DNA from: Oscillospiraceae bacterium
GTDB lineage: Bacteria; Bacillota; Clostridia; Oscillospirales; Acutalibacteraceae
Direction: 5' to 3'
DNA length: 64,000 nucleotides
Assembly: GCA_003514385.1 (NCBI GenBank)
Contig: DOQR01000004.1
Location: forward strand, 235,239-299,238
Shown here: positions 26,773 to 35,056 of the stretch, piece by piece
Numbering within the stretch: position 1 is the stretch's first letter
Layout: every line of letters starts with the position of its first letter
The notes under the pieces: generated by a model
The model's input: only the letters and a program-made list of their open reading frames with translations
Database searches by the model: none
Told to the model about the DNA's origin: nothing
Made by a program: the position numbers and the translations under genes

Positions 26773-29121
26773 TCAATCGATTATGCCGACAGCCTTGAGG
26801 GCTTCGGCCTGTATTTTATAGAGCTTATAGAACTCGCCGCGCTTTTTGAGAAGCTCGGCATAGCTACCGTATTCGACCACTTCGCCCTCGTTTATTACCG
26901 CGAGCATATCAGCATCGCGAAGAGTCGAGAGACGATGGGCTATGGCGACAGTTGTTCTGCCCTGCATAAGCTTTGTGAGCGAATACTGGATATTGCGCTC
27001 TGTTTCGGTATCCATTGCCGCAGTAGCCTCATCGAGAATAAGGATACGCGGATTCTGAATTATCGTTCTGGCTATCGATATTCTCTGGCGCTCGCCGCCG
27101 GAAAGGTCGTGGCCGCCCGCTCCGACGCGCGTCTCATAGGCATCGGGCAGTTTCATAATGAAATCATGCGCGCTCGCCGCCTTTGCCGCGGCGATTATCT
27201 CGTCCATTGTGGCATCCGGCTTTGCGTAGCGAATATTATCGGCTATTGTACCGATGAACAGATAGATATCCTGCGAGACCAAACCGACATTCTTTCTGAT
27301 AGTATCGAGCGGCAGGTCGCGCACATCGACTCCGTCGATTTTGACGCACCCGGCTTTCGGGTCATAGAGCCGCGCTATAAGATTCGCTATTGTTGTTTTG
27401 CCCGCTCCGGTTTTGCCGACTATTCCGAGCATCTGACCCGCGTTCACTTTGAGGTCGAGATTTTTTATAACAGGCTGTGCGGGTTCATACTCGAACTCAA
27501 GTTTTGATATTTCTATATCTCCGCGCACCTCGCCAGGTTCTATTGGGTGCTCTTTTTCGACTATTTCGGGCTTTGCGTCAACTATCTCAAACACGCGCTG
27601 AGCCGAGTCGACACAGCGCGCCCACCAGTTGGACACCCACGAAAGAAAATCCAAAGGTCCGACGAGCATGGTAAGATAGACGGTGAAATTGAGAAGCGTA
27701 CCAATGGTCATCTCGCCGTTTGCAACCATAAGTCCGCCAAAAGTCAGCATAACCACGGCAAGCATGGAGAGCAATATGGTGAGCACCGGAAAGAGAGTCG
27801 CTTCGGAATTGTTGAGCTTCAAATCCGCTTTGTAGAGATCGCTACTGACCGTATCGAAGCGGTCGAGTTCTTCATCTTCTTTTGAAAAAGCCTTTATTAT
27901 GCGCTGTCCGTTGATATTGTCGCTGACCATGGAAGTGAGCCTAGCGTTGCGCGCCCAGCTTCTGTGATGCAAAGTTCTGAAAAATCTGCCGCCGAAGACG
28001 AGCAGCACAAGGAATATAGGAGCCGCGGCACAGCAGAGAAGCGCCAGTTTCCACGACATGACGAACATTATTATCAAAACGCCGACAACTGTTATAACAT
28101 TCGTTATGACATACGGCAGTCCGTCAACAAAGAACCAATAGATATTATTGGAATCCCTTGTCACGCGCTCCATGAGCGAGCCCGTCTGTTTGGACGAATA
28201 AAAACCAACGGACAGGCGCTGCATGGCGGCGAAAATCTTGACTTTTATGTCATATATGACTCGCGGCATTATACTGCCCATAAGGAACTGGAACGACACG
28301 GTCATAAGCAGTCCCAGAAGCTTCATGCCGACAACTGCGCCGATAAGATATCCGAGCGTGACGAGCAGCTGCTGCGCGGGCGTTGATCCGACCTTGCTCA
28401 GCACATCGTCAAAGAGCGTCTTTGTGCTTATCTGCGGCATTGCCATGTTCATGGCGGTGCTTATAAGTATGGCGGTGACGATAAGCGCCATCTGAAGCTT
28501 ATAGCCGCCGAAAAAAGAAAACAGACGTTTGACGGTCGAGCCGTTTTTATCGCATTTTGGACATGAACTGCACCCGGGAGGATACGGTCTTTTGCACTTC
28601 TGGCAGACTCCGCCGTTCGGCTCTTCACTGCTCTGCGGCATCGGCTCGCCGGTCTTGAGGCTGTTGAACGCCTTGCAGAAGTCATCATAGCCGCCGAGAA
28701 AATTGAGGCTGAATTTTATAAGACCGATATCGTCGCCGTCCTTTTCGGCTATAAGGCGTCCTGTTGAGACATACTGCTCGCATTTGAGCGAATCGAAATC
28801 CGAGAGCGGATAAGAGCGTATCTCTCTGAGTTCATACTCGGACTTGATTTTCTTGTTTCCGCGCTTTTTGGTGACTTTCTCATCGCCGAGGATAAAATAT
28901 ATGCCCTTGTCGTCAAGGGCTGTCCACGCAGTGAGATAACAGCCGTCGAAATCCATATCGCTTTCAACAACTTTTATAAAGCCGCCGGTCTCAAGGCCGT
29001 TTTTCCTGACCGCCGAATCGATATCGTCGGGCAGTCGGTCGGGGGTCTTTCGCTTCGGCGGTTCGGGTCTGCCGAGCATACGGCGCAATTTTCTTTTTAT
29101 TTTTTTCTTGAAGTTGTTCAT
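26773..29121 (-). CDS. half-size ABC exporter with N-terminal domain and zinc ribbon (first copy)
   Basis: A 782-residue type I ABC exporter. Order: a very basic N-terminus (about 1-25), a DUF1854-like or related domain (about 40-165), zinc ribbon C173-x2-C and C184 to C190, six membrane helices (about 205-500), ATPase with Walker A GKTGAGKTT (569-577), signature LSGGERQR (673-680) and Walker B ILILDEAT (about 693-700). ATG 29121 has GGAGTGATT directly upstream; the longer frame from 29208 lacks a ribosome site and would have to read through a terminator. It is the first structural gene of the operon, behind a leader ORF and attenuator (separate entries). Confidence 0.88.
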   Translation of the reverse strand: MNNFKKKIKRKLRRMLGRPEPPKRKTPDRLPDDIDSAVRKNGLETGGFIKVVESDMDFDGCYLTAWTALDDKGIYFILGDEKVTKKRGNKKIKSEYELREIRSYPLSDFDSLKCEQYVSTGRLIAEKDGDDIGLIKFSLNFLGGYDDFCKAFNSLKTGEPMPQSSEEPNGGVCQKCKRPYPPGCSSCPKCDKNGSTVKRLFSFFGGYKLQMALIVTAILISTAMNMAMPQISTKTLFDDVLSKVGSTPAQQLLVTLGYLIGAVVGMKLLGLLMTVSFQFLMGSIMPRVIYDIKVKIFAAMQRLSVGFYSSKQTGSLMERVTRDSNNIYWFFVDGLPYVITNVITVVGVLIIMFVMSWKLALLCCAAAPIFLVLLVFGGRFFRTLHHRSWARNARLTSMVSDNINGQRIIKAFSKEDEELDRFDTVSSDLYKADLKLNNSEATLFPVLTILLSMLAVVMLTFGGLMVANGEMTIGTLLNFTVYLTMLVGPLDFLSWVSNWWARCVDSAQRVFEIVDAKPEIVEKEHPIEPGEVRGDIEISKLEFEYEPAQPVIKNLDLKVNAGQMLGIVGKTGAGKTTIANLIARLYDPKAGCVKIDGVDVRDLPLDTIRKNVGLVSQDIYLFIGTIADNIRYAKPDATMDEIIAAAKAASAHDFIMKLPDAYETRVGAGGHDLSGGERQRISIARTIIQNPRILILDEATAAMDTETERNIQYSLTKLMQGRTTVAIAHRLSTLRDADMLAVINEGEVVEYGSYAELLKKRGEFYKLYKIQAEALKAVGIID

Positions 29122-29130
29122 AATCACTCC

Positions 29131-29170
29131 GAAAAAATAATCAAAAAGCGGACAGCCGGCGGCCGTCCGC
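29131..29170 (-). terminator. leader terminator/attenuator before the ABC operon
   Basis: On the minus strand GCGGAC (29170-29165) pairs with GTCCGC (29053+100 = 29153-29148); G-GCC and GGC-T extend the stem inside to 10 bp with a 3-nt loop. TTTTTG and a second T run follow at once, and the ABC ribosome site begins about 10 nt later. Every ABC transcript from the promoter at 29287-29315 must pass it. Confidence 0.85.
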
Positions 29171-29180
29171 AAATCACCTG

Positions 29181-29237
29181 TTATGAGAGAATACACGGGG
29201 CGCAACATATATGATAATTTATTTTACGCTCTGTCAT
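29181..29237 (-). CDS. 18-residue leader peptide (candidate attenuation uORF)
   Basis: ATG 29237 to TAA 29181 encodes MTERKINYHICCAPCILS. GGGGAG lies 8 nt upstream (29251-29246), a strong ribosome site. The stop is 10 nt before the 5' arm of the leader terminator, so a translating or stalled ribosome would cover sequence next to it. The CCAPC stretch with three cysteines and a proline could be a stalling or sensing signal. This is the arrangement seen in ribosome-mediated attenuation of ABC transporter genes such as bmrBCD in Bacillus (comparison from knowledge). I see no obvious anti-terminator by eye. Confidence 0.6.
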   Translation of the reverse strand: MTERKINYHICCAPCILS

Positions 29238-29286
29238 AAGACGCGCTCCCCTTTCTTTAAGATATGACTTTTAATATAGCTTTTAA

Positions 29287-29315
29287 ATGATAGCATGATA
29301 AAAAGCAGATGTCAA
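29287..29315 (-). promoter_or_regulatory. predicted promoter of the ABC-DUF1854-ABC operon
   Basis: On the minus strand TTGACA (29315-29310, perfect), 17-bp spacer, TATCAT (29292-29287). It lies just after the pdp stop. The start point near 29280 gives a leader of about 160 nt containing the small ORF and the terminator. Confidence 0.7.
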
Positions 29316-29323
29316 CCGAAATG

Positions 29324-30625
29324 TCAGTCGATATAGTCGAGTATCATCGGCTGCTCCGAAGGCTTCTTATCGCCGATTGAGACAGCGGAAAGATAACGGG
29401 ACTCGGCACCGTCGAGGCGGCTCTTATTGTCCGCAAAAAGCGTTGCGAGCAGTTCGCCGCGCTTTACAAAATCGCCCGCCTTTGCGGCTATCATAATGCC
29501 TGCCGCATGGTTAATATTATCCTCTTTTTTCTCTCTGCCCGCTCCGAGCAGAACGGCGGTCAAGCCTATCTTCTCGGAATCCGTGTGGGTTATATATCCG
29601 TCCGCAGGTGCATACACCTCGCGGCTGAAAGAAGCTTTTCTGAATTTTGATGTATCTTCGATATACGAGACATCGCCGCCCTGCAATTTAACCATCATTT
29701 CAAAACGCTTGAGAGCTTCGCCGCTTTTGACTGCTTCATCAACGAGCCTGCCGCACTCGTCTCTATCGCCTATACCGGCAAGCATCAGCATCCTGCACGA
29801 AAGCTCGCGGCAGACCGTCCAGAGATCGCCCGAGGTGTTGCCATTGAGTATATCAACGGACTCAATGACCTCAAGCGAGTTGCCGACCGCACTTCCAAGC
29901 GGTGAATCCATATTTGTTATCAGAGCGGCAGTCCTGACGCCAGCTCCCCTGCCGATATCGACCATCGTGCGCGCAAGCAGGCGGGAATCGTCGAGTGTTT
30001 TCATAAAAGACCCGCTCCCGGTTTTGACATCGAGTAGGATACAATCCGAGCCGTCGGCGAGCTTCTTGCTCATGATGCTTGAGGCTATGAGCGGTATGCT
30101 GTCAACGGTTGCGGTGACATCGCGCAGGGCGTAAAGTTTTTTGTCGGCGGGACACATATTTCCGCTCTGTCCCGTGACGCTCAGACCGCAGGTTTCAACG
30201 GTCTCACGCATTTCTTGCGGGGATATCGAAGTGCGAAAGCCGGGTATAGACTCAAGCTTATCAACCGTTCCGCCTGTGTGACCGAGTCCCCTGCCGGACA
30301 TTTTCGCCACTTTCACGCCGCACGCCGCGACTATCGGAGCGACTATAAGCGTGGTTTTATCGCCCACACCGCCTGTTGAATGTTTATCGACCTTGACGCC
30401 GCTTATCCCGCTGAGATCGGCTTTGTCGCCCGAATCGCGCATTGCAAGAGTCAGCGCGACCGTCTCGGCATTTGTCATTCCGCGAAAAAACACCGCCATA
30501 GCGAACGCCGAAAGCTGATAATCCGGCACTTCGCCCGAGACGCAGCCGTTGATTATATAAGATATCTCTTCGGCGGTCAGTTCGCCGCCGTCACGCTTTT
30601 TGCGGATAAGTTCGGGCATATACAT
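29324..30625 (-). CDS. pdp: pyrimidine-nucleoside phosphorylase
   Basis: Splits thymidine, uridine and deoxyuridine with phosphate into base and (deoxy)ribose 1-phosphate. The 433-residue protein has the glycosyltransferase-fold signature VDKHSTGGVGDKTTL near residue 80, KMSGRGLGHTGGTVDKLE, and KKLADGSDCILLDVKTGSGSFM. Length and sequence fit the Firmicutes Pdp/DeoA group. Start ATG 30625 has GAGGTG upstream. Last gene of the deo operon, 9 bp after the BMP lipoprotein gene. Confidence 0.95.
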   Translation of the reverse strand: MYMPELIRKKRDGGELTAEEISYIINGCVSGEVPDYQLSAFAMAVFFRGMTNAETVALTLAMRDSGDKADLSGISGVKVDKHSTGGVGDKTTLIVAPIVAACGVKVAKMSGRGLGHTGGTVDKLESIPGFRTSISPQEMRETVETCGLSVTGQSGNMCPADKKLYALRDVTATVDSIPLIASSIMSKKLADGSDCILLDVKTGSGSFMKTLDDSRLLARTMVDIGRGAGVRTAALITNMDSPLGSAVGNSLEVIESVDILNGNTSGDLWTVCRELSCRMLMLAGIGDRDECGRLVDEAVKSGEALKRFEMMVKLQGGDVSYIEDTSKFRKASFSREVYAPADGYITHTDSEKIGLTAVLLGAGREKKEDNINHAAGIMIAAKAGDFVKRGELLATLFADNKSRLDGAESRYLSAVSIGDKKPSEQPMILDYID

Positions 30626-30634
30626 AAAGACACC

Positions 30635-31726
30635 TCAGTTCGTGAAGATAAGTACATGGTTGAGTGAGAATATAGACGACAACTCCTGATCATCGCCGAG
30701 GACTATGTTCTTGGCATCGTCGGCAGTGACAAGCGACGATATCATGCTCGGATCGGCTTTGACGCGTTCGATTATGGCGTCGTAATCCGACTGAGTGAAC
30801 AGAGAGAACAGCGAGCGCTGAAGATCGAGCCGCACGCCGTCGTCGGCTATGCCGTAAGTTACCGAGCGTCCGCCTTTGAAACTGCCGTCTTTTACTTCGG
30901 CGAGAGCCCTGTAGACACTCGTTGAAACCGATTTTTCCGCGCTGGTCAGGACGGAATCGGAGACATATGATTTGTCCGTATCGGCGCCGATAACCCAGCT
31001 TCCGACATTGCGTTCCGCAACGCTCGCGACGGTTGCAAATGTCTTTGTCCCGCAGGCGAATATGACCTGCGTACCTGTCGAGAACCACGACTTTGCGCGC
31101 GCTTCGACGTCGTCCTCATTCTCATCGGTCTTGAGGAAATTCACTTTTATCTCTACTGACATAACTTCGAGCATTAAATCTTCGGCGGCGCGTTCGGCGC
31201 CCTGAATGAAGCCGAAGCAGTAATTGACATAATCATCTGACGGGCTGCTGCCCTGAAATCCGAGGTGCTGAAACCCGTTCGACACCGAGGCATAGCCGGC
31301 AAGATATCCTGCATCGAGAGTCGAATATCCGACGGCAAGCACATTTGAGGGCAGATTTTTCTCCTCGCAGTCAATAATAATAAACTTTACATCGTCCCAA
31401 CGCTCAGCCGCCTTTATAACAGCATCGCAGAATTCGTCGCCGTGACAGACTATCGCCTTTGCGCCGTGGTTTATCGCTTTCTTAATCGCTTTAAAGAAAT
31501 ATTTTGTGCCGCGCTGAGACGGTCTGTAATATTTGCAGTTGACGCCGTAATCGGCGGCGTAGCTCCTGACGCCGTCCCACACGGCAGAATTATATGATCT
31601 GTCATAGATATCGCCGACATCGGTGATGAACACCGCGTCATACTTTTCGCGCTTCGAGCAGGCGCAGAGGCTCAAAAGCATCGCCGCCGCACAAAGGACA
31701 GATATTATACGCCGAAAGTTTTTCAA
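30635..31726 (-). CDS. BMP-family substrate-binding lipoprotein (nucleoside uptake)
   Basis: A 363-residue exported lipoprotein: signal peptide with lipobox LCAC (Cys about 23), then the BMP/PnrA-like periplasmic-binding fold with DVGDIYDRSYNSAVWDG, DEFCDAVIKAAER, GYLAGYAS and GFQGSS. BMP proteins feed purine or other nucleosides to an ABC importer. No permease or ATPase for it lies in the window. Its place between cdd and pdp with 4-bp overlap (ATGA) to cdd fits nucleoside capture. It is distantly related to the protein at 35962-37128. Confidence 0.9.
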   Translation of the reverse strand: MKNFRRIISVLCAAAMLLSLCACSKREKYDAVFITDVGDIYDRSYNSAVWDGVRSYAADYGVNCKYYRPSQRGTKYFFKAIKKAINHGAKAIVCHGDEFCDAVIKAAERWDDVKFIIIDCEEKNLPSNVLAVGYSTLDAGYLAGYASVSNGFQHLGFQGSSPSDDYVNYCFGFIQGAERAAEDLMLEVMSVEIKVNFLKTDENEDDVEARAKSWFSTGTQVIFACGTKTFATVASVAERNVGSWVIGADTDKSYVSDSVLTSAEKSVSTSVYRALAEVKDGSFKGGRSVTYGIADDGVRLDLQRSLFSLFTQSDYDAIIERVKADPSMISSLVTADDAKNIVLGDDQELSSIFSLNHVLIFTN

Positions 31727-32148
31727 GGCTGTTTCTCCTGTTTCAGATTTGCCGGACCGAATAAGCCTGGCAAAAGTTCTTTGAGCTTAAACGAACGCAG
31801 TCCGTTTTCCGTGTTGCAGATTATTTCAAAAGTTTCCGTATTGCAGAATTCCGCCATGACCTGACGACATACGCCGCAGGGAGTGCAAAATTCAACGCCG
31901 TCTTTTCCTCCGGCAACGGCTATTGCGCAAAAGTCGCGTTTCCCGCTTGAAACGGCTTTGAAAAAGGCCGTGCGCTCGGCGCAGACTGTCGGAGTATACG
32001 CGGCATTTTCGATATTGCAGCCCGTATATACCGTACCGTCGGAGCAGAGAAGCGCCGCGCCGACGCTGTATCCGGAATAGGGAGAATACGAATTTGCACG
32101 CGCGTCTGAAGCTTGAAAGAACAGCGCATTACGCTCATTGTCGGTCAT
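31723..32148 (-). CDS. cdd: cytidine deaminase
   Basis: Converts cytidine and deoxycytidine to uridine forms, feeding the phosphorylase. The 141 residues show NIENAAYTPTVCAERTA with the zinc Cys and catalytic Glu (C-A-E in place of H-A-E, as in small tetrameric enzymes) and the second zinc motif PCGVCRQ. It overlaps deoB and the BMP gene by 4 bp each, so the three are translationally coupled. Confidence 0.96.
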   Translation of the reverse strand: MTDNERNALFFQASDARANSYSPYSGYSVGAALLCSDGTVYTGCNIENAAYTPTVCAERTAFFKAVSSGKRDFCAIAVAGGKDGVEFCTPCGVCRQVMAEFCNTETFEIICNTENGLRSFKLKELLPGLFGPANLKQEKQP

Positions 32149-33323
32149 ACGTCCGACACCTCCCGCAGAAAGCTCTCTCCGCTTTTAAGCGCGGGCAAGC
32201 CGAAGCAATCGAGCACAAAAGCGGAAATATCGGCAAAGGTCGGGCGGGTTCCGATATTAACCCCCGCTTTAACCTTATCGCCGTAAACTATTATAGGGAT
32301 ATACTCGCGCGAATGGTCGGTGCTTGCGGTCGAGGGATCGCAGCCATGGTCTGCGGTTATTATGAGCACATCGTCGGGACGCATATTTTCGAGAAATCTG
32401 CCGAGATATCCGTCGAACTCGGTCAGGGCTTTTGCATAACCGTCGACATCGTTCCTGTGTCCAAAGAGCATATCGAAATCGACGAGATTGACAAAGCAGA
32501 GACCGTTGAAATCCTCTTTTTGAAGTTCGAGCGTTTTTTCCATGCCGTCGGCGTTATTTTTGTTGATACCTCTGTGATCCGTAACGCCACGGGAGGCGAA
32601 AATATCATTTATCTTGCCGACGGATATGACATCGAAGCCCGAAGCTTTCAGACAGTCGAGCATTGTCTCCCCGGTCGGTTCGAGAGAAAAATCATGCCTG
32701 CCGGAGGTTCTGTAAAAGTTCGGGTATTCGCCTTTGAAAGGACGGGCTATAACCCTGCCGACGGCAAGCTCGTCTTTGAGCATACCGCGAGCTGTGCGGC
32801 AGATACCATAGAGCTCTTCGAGAGGAACTATGTCCTCGTGGGCGGCTATCTGAAAGACGCTGTCGGCAGAAGTATAGACGATGAGGTCGCCGGTCTCCAT
32901 ATGCTGCCTGCCGTAGTCAAGAATGACCTGCGTGCCCGAATATGGCTTGTTGCAAAGCACGCCGTGTCCGGTAAGGCGCGAAAACTCGTCGATAGCATAC
33001 TGCGGGAAGCCGTCCGGGAAAGTCGGCATAGGCTTTTCGGACACAACTCCGGCTATCTCCCAATGACCTGTAGTTGTATCCTTTCCGGCAGAACGCTCGG
33101 CGGCTCTGCCGAATGCGCCGCGCGGCGACTCAACTGCGCCTTTTGGCGAGACTCCGTCGATATTGAAAAGGCCGAGAGAGCGCATATTTGGCACGTCAAG
33201 ATATTCGGAGCGGCTGACCGCACCGAAAGTGTCGCTGCCGCAGTCGCCGTATTTCGCGGCATCGGGCAGTTCGCCGACGCCGAAAGAATCGAGAACTATA
33301 AGAAAAACTCGCTTTGTTTTCAA
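32145..33323 (-). CDS. deoB: phosphopentomutase
   Basis: Interconverts (deoxy)ribose 1- and 5-phosphates, linking the phosphorylases to DeoC. The 392-residue alkaline-phosphatase-fold enzyme has RVFLIVLDSFGVGELPDA (metal aspartate), GKDTTTGHWE with the phosphorylated threonine, and DVLIITADHGCDPST near the C-terminus. I choose TTG 33323 as start: GGAG lies 8 nt upstream and the protein then begins MKTKRVF as in relatives, while the GTG at 33332 overlaps the ribosome site. Confidence 0.96.
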   Translation of the reverse strand: MKTKRVFLIVLDSFGVGELPDAAKYGDCGSDTFGAVSRSEYLDVPNMRSLGLFNIDGVSPKGAVESPRGAFGRAAERSAGKDTTTGHWEIAGVVSEKPMPTFPDGFPQYAIDEFSRLTGHGVLCNKPYSGTQVILDYGRQHMETGDLIVYTSADSVFQIAAHEDIVPLEELYGICRTARGMLKDELAVGRVIARPFKGEYPNFYRTSGRHDFSLEPTGETMLDCLKASGFDVISVGKINDIFASRGVTDHRGINKNNADGMEKTLELQKEDFNGLCFVNLVDFDMLFGHRNDVDGYAKALTEFDGYLGRFLENMRPDDVLIITADHGCDPSTASTDHSREYIPIIVYGDKVKAGVNIGTRPTFADISAFVLDCFGLPALKSGESFLREVSDV

Positions 33324-33337
33324 AAATATCACTCCGT

Positions 33338-34042
33338 TTAAAGAGTATTGAGGGCTATTTTTATCATTTCATCAAAACTCTGCTCACGCTCTGCAGGCGA
33401 GCATTCGCCGCTCGTCGGATCCATGGGCAGGTCGGATATAGTGCAGATGCACAGTGCGTTTTTGCCGGAGCGTGCGGCGTTCATATAGAGCGCGGCAGCC
33501 TCCATTTCAACTGCCAGAACGCCCATTTTGCGCCACAGTTCAAAGCTCGGGATATCCTCATAAAAAGTATCGGAAGAAATAATATTGCCGACCACAGGCT
33601 CTTTGCCCATCTTTCTCGCGGCGGACACCGCTTTTTCGAGCAGAGAGAACGACGCTATCGGCGCAAACGTACCTGGCAGACCGAATTGGTGGGCAAAATT
33701 CGAATTGGTACACGCGCCCGCTCCTATAACAACATCGCGCAGTTTAAGTCCGGGAGCTATCCCGCCGGCGGAACCGACGCGGATAATATTGTCCACATCG
33801 TAGAAATTGAAAAGCTCATAGGAGTAGATGCCCATCGACGGCATACCCATACCGGAAGCCATAACCGAGACGGGCTTGCCGTGATATGTTCCGGTATAGC
33901 CCTGAATGCCTCTGACATTGTTTACGAGGCGGGCGTCGTCGAGAAAAGTTTCGGCGATATACTTTGCTCTTAAAGGATCGCCGGGCATGATGACTGTTTT
34001 GGCGAAGTCGCCTTTGTTCGCGGTATTGTGTGCTGTTGACAT
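33338..34042 (-). CDS. deoD: purine-nucleoside phosphorylase, DeoD type
   Basis: Phosphorolysis of purine (deoxy)nucleosides to base and pentose 1-phosphate. The 234-residue protein matches hexameric DeoD in length and motifs: VIMPGDPLRAKYIAETFL, GMGMPSMGIYSYEL, RVGSAGG, and VEMEAAALY. Start ATG 34042 has AAAGGAG upstream; the longer frame to 34096 overlaps deoC. Spacing to deoB is 14 bp. Confidence 0.96.
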   Translation of the reverse strand: MSTAHNTANKGDFAKTVIMPGDPLRAKYIAETFLDDARLVNNVRGIQGYTGTYHGKPVSVMASGMGMPSMGIYSYELFNFYDVDNIIRVGSAGGIAPGLKLRDVVIGAGACTNSNFAHQFGLPGTFAPIASFSLLEKAVSAARKMGKEPVVGNIISSDTFYEDIPSFELWRKMGVLAVEMEAAALYMNAARSGKNALCICTISDLPMDPTSGECSPAEREQSFDEMIKIALNTL

Positions 34043-34055
34043 ATTGACTCTCCTT

Positions 34056-34721
34056 TCAATATCCGGACGCATCAAGGCCCTTGGCGAGCTTGACAATTCT
34101 GCTCGTGCCGAGCCTGTCGCAGCCGAGGGCTATGAACTTCTCCGCATCATCGAGACTGCCGATGCCGCCCGCGGCTTTCATTTTCACATTACTTCCTATA
34201 TGCTCCGAAAAGAGCTTTATATCATCGAATGTTGCGCCGCCCGTCGAGAAGCCGGTCGAAGTCTTTATATAGTCGGCACCGGAGCGCGTGACTATATCGC
34301 ACATTGTTATCTTCTCGTTCTCGGTAAGCAGGCAGGTTTCGATAATGACTTTCAATATCTTGCCCTCGCACGCGGCGCGAACCGCCTTTATCTCATTTTC
34401 GACATAGACGGTATTGCCGGACTTGAGCTCACCGACATTTATGACCATGTCTATCTCATCCGCGCCGTTTGCAACGGCATCCGCTGTCTCAAAGACCTTG
34501 GCGGCGGTGGTGTTATAGCCGTTCGGGAAGCCGATGACGGTGCATATCTTCACCCTGCCCCCGACATATTCTTTCGCTCTTTTGACAAACGCGGGCGGGA
34601 TGCACGCGCTCGCTGTGCCGAATTTTTCGGCATCGATAAGTATCTGTTCGATATCACTCCACCCGGCGGTGACTCCGAGCAGGGTGTGGTCGACTTTTTT
34701 GAGAATTTCTCTGATGTCCAT
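34056..34721 (-). CDS. deoC: deoxyribose-phosphate aldolase
   Basis: Cleaves 2-deoxyribose 5-phosphate to acetaldehyde and glyceraldehyde 3-phosphate, ending deoxynucleoside catabolism. The 221-residue TIM barrel carries VDHTLLGV at the start, [10 protein letters not shown], the Schiff-base lysine in [15 protein letters not shown], and MKAAGGI / RLGTSR for phosphate. Start ATG 34721 has GGAGG at good spacing. It heads the leftward deo operon; a terminator-like hairpin lies in its leader (separate entry). Confidence 0.96.
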   Translation of the reverse strand: MDIREILKKVDHTLLGVTAGWSDIEQILIDAEKFGTASACIPPAFVKRAKEYVGGRVKICTVIGFPNGYNTTAAKVFETADAVANGADEIDMVINVGELKSGNTVYVENEIKAVRAACEGKILKVIIETCLLTENEKITMCDIVTRSGADYIKTSTGFSTGGATFDDIKLFSEHIGSNVKMKAAGGIGSLDDAEKFIALGCDRLGTSRIVKLAKGLDASGY

Positions 34722-34751
34722 TTTCTGTTCCTCCGTTGTGTTTTCTGCGGT

Positions 34752-34774
34752 AAAAAACAAAGCCTGCGCTTTGT
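34752..34774 (-). terminator. terminator-like hairpin in the deoC leader
   Basis: On the minus strand ACAAAGC (34774-34768) pairs with GCTTTGT (34763-34757), 4-nt loop, followed by six T. It lies about 30 nt before the deoC start. No leftward gene lies upstream, because cotJ is divergent, so it can only act on deo transcripts as attenuator, or mark a TTGACA -35 box that overlaps it (34777-34772). Confidence 0.5.
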
Positions 34775-34783
34775 CAAAAATCC

Positions 34784-34803
34784 GTACAAATCATATGATG
34801 TAC
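34784..34803. promoter_or_regulatory. near-palindrome between deoC and cotJA
   Basis: GTACAAATCATATGATGTAC centres on the palindrome TCATATGA with flanking GTAC/GTAC. It sits between the divergent deo operon and cotJABC and includes TATGAT on the minus strand. It may be a repressor site; no specific regulator can be named. Confidence 0.35.
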
Positions 34804-34849
34804 AGAGGGATGCCTCATAAAAAGCAAGATAAAGGAGTAATGTTCCGAT

Positions 34850-35056
34850 ATGAATTACAACAACCGAAGCGCCGGGAGCTGCTCCTGCTCCGTGCGCGAG
34901 GCGATGACTCCGTTCCCCGAGGACTACAGCGTCGCCATGGCATATGTTCCGATACAGACGGATATAAGCGTATACGATGAGATGAAAGCCCTTGAAGTCG
35001 GCACACTCTTCCCCGTTCTCAACAAGCCGTTCAATCCTGCGAGGTGTTCAAGATGA
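34850..35056 (+). CDS. cotJA: spore coat protein CotJA
   Basis: A 68-residue CotJA: the family core AMAYVPIQTDISVYDEMKALEVGTLFPVLNKPF is clear, with a short cysteine-containing N-terminus. CotJA is needed for placing the CotJ proteins in the spore coat and is made in the mother cell. ATG 34850 follows AAAGGAG by an unusually long 12 nt; an out-of-frame ATG at 34841 is too close to it. The stop overlaps cotJB (ATGA). Confidence 0.92.
   Translation: MNYNNRSAGSCSCSVREAMTPFPEDYSVAMAYVPIQTDISVYDEMKALEVGTLFPVLNKPFNPARCSR

Noticed and set aside
24013..29121. Cyanophycin metabolism locus
   Set aside because: Only the DUF1854 association points that way; no cyanophycin synthetase or cyanophycinase gene is present in the window.
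29122..29208. N-terminal extension of the first ABC gene from ATG 29208
   Set aside because: It would pass through the leader terminator, has no ribosome site, and the extension has no resemblance to the paralogue; ATG 29121 has GGAG at good spacing.
34841..34980. Alternative cotJA start ATG at 34841 in another frame
   Set aside because: It lies only 2 nt behind AAAGGAG and the frame encodes Arg/Leu-rich nonsense, while ATG 34850 gives the full CotJA core.
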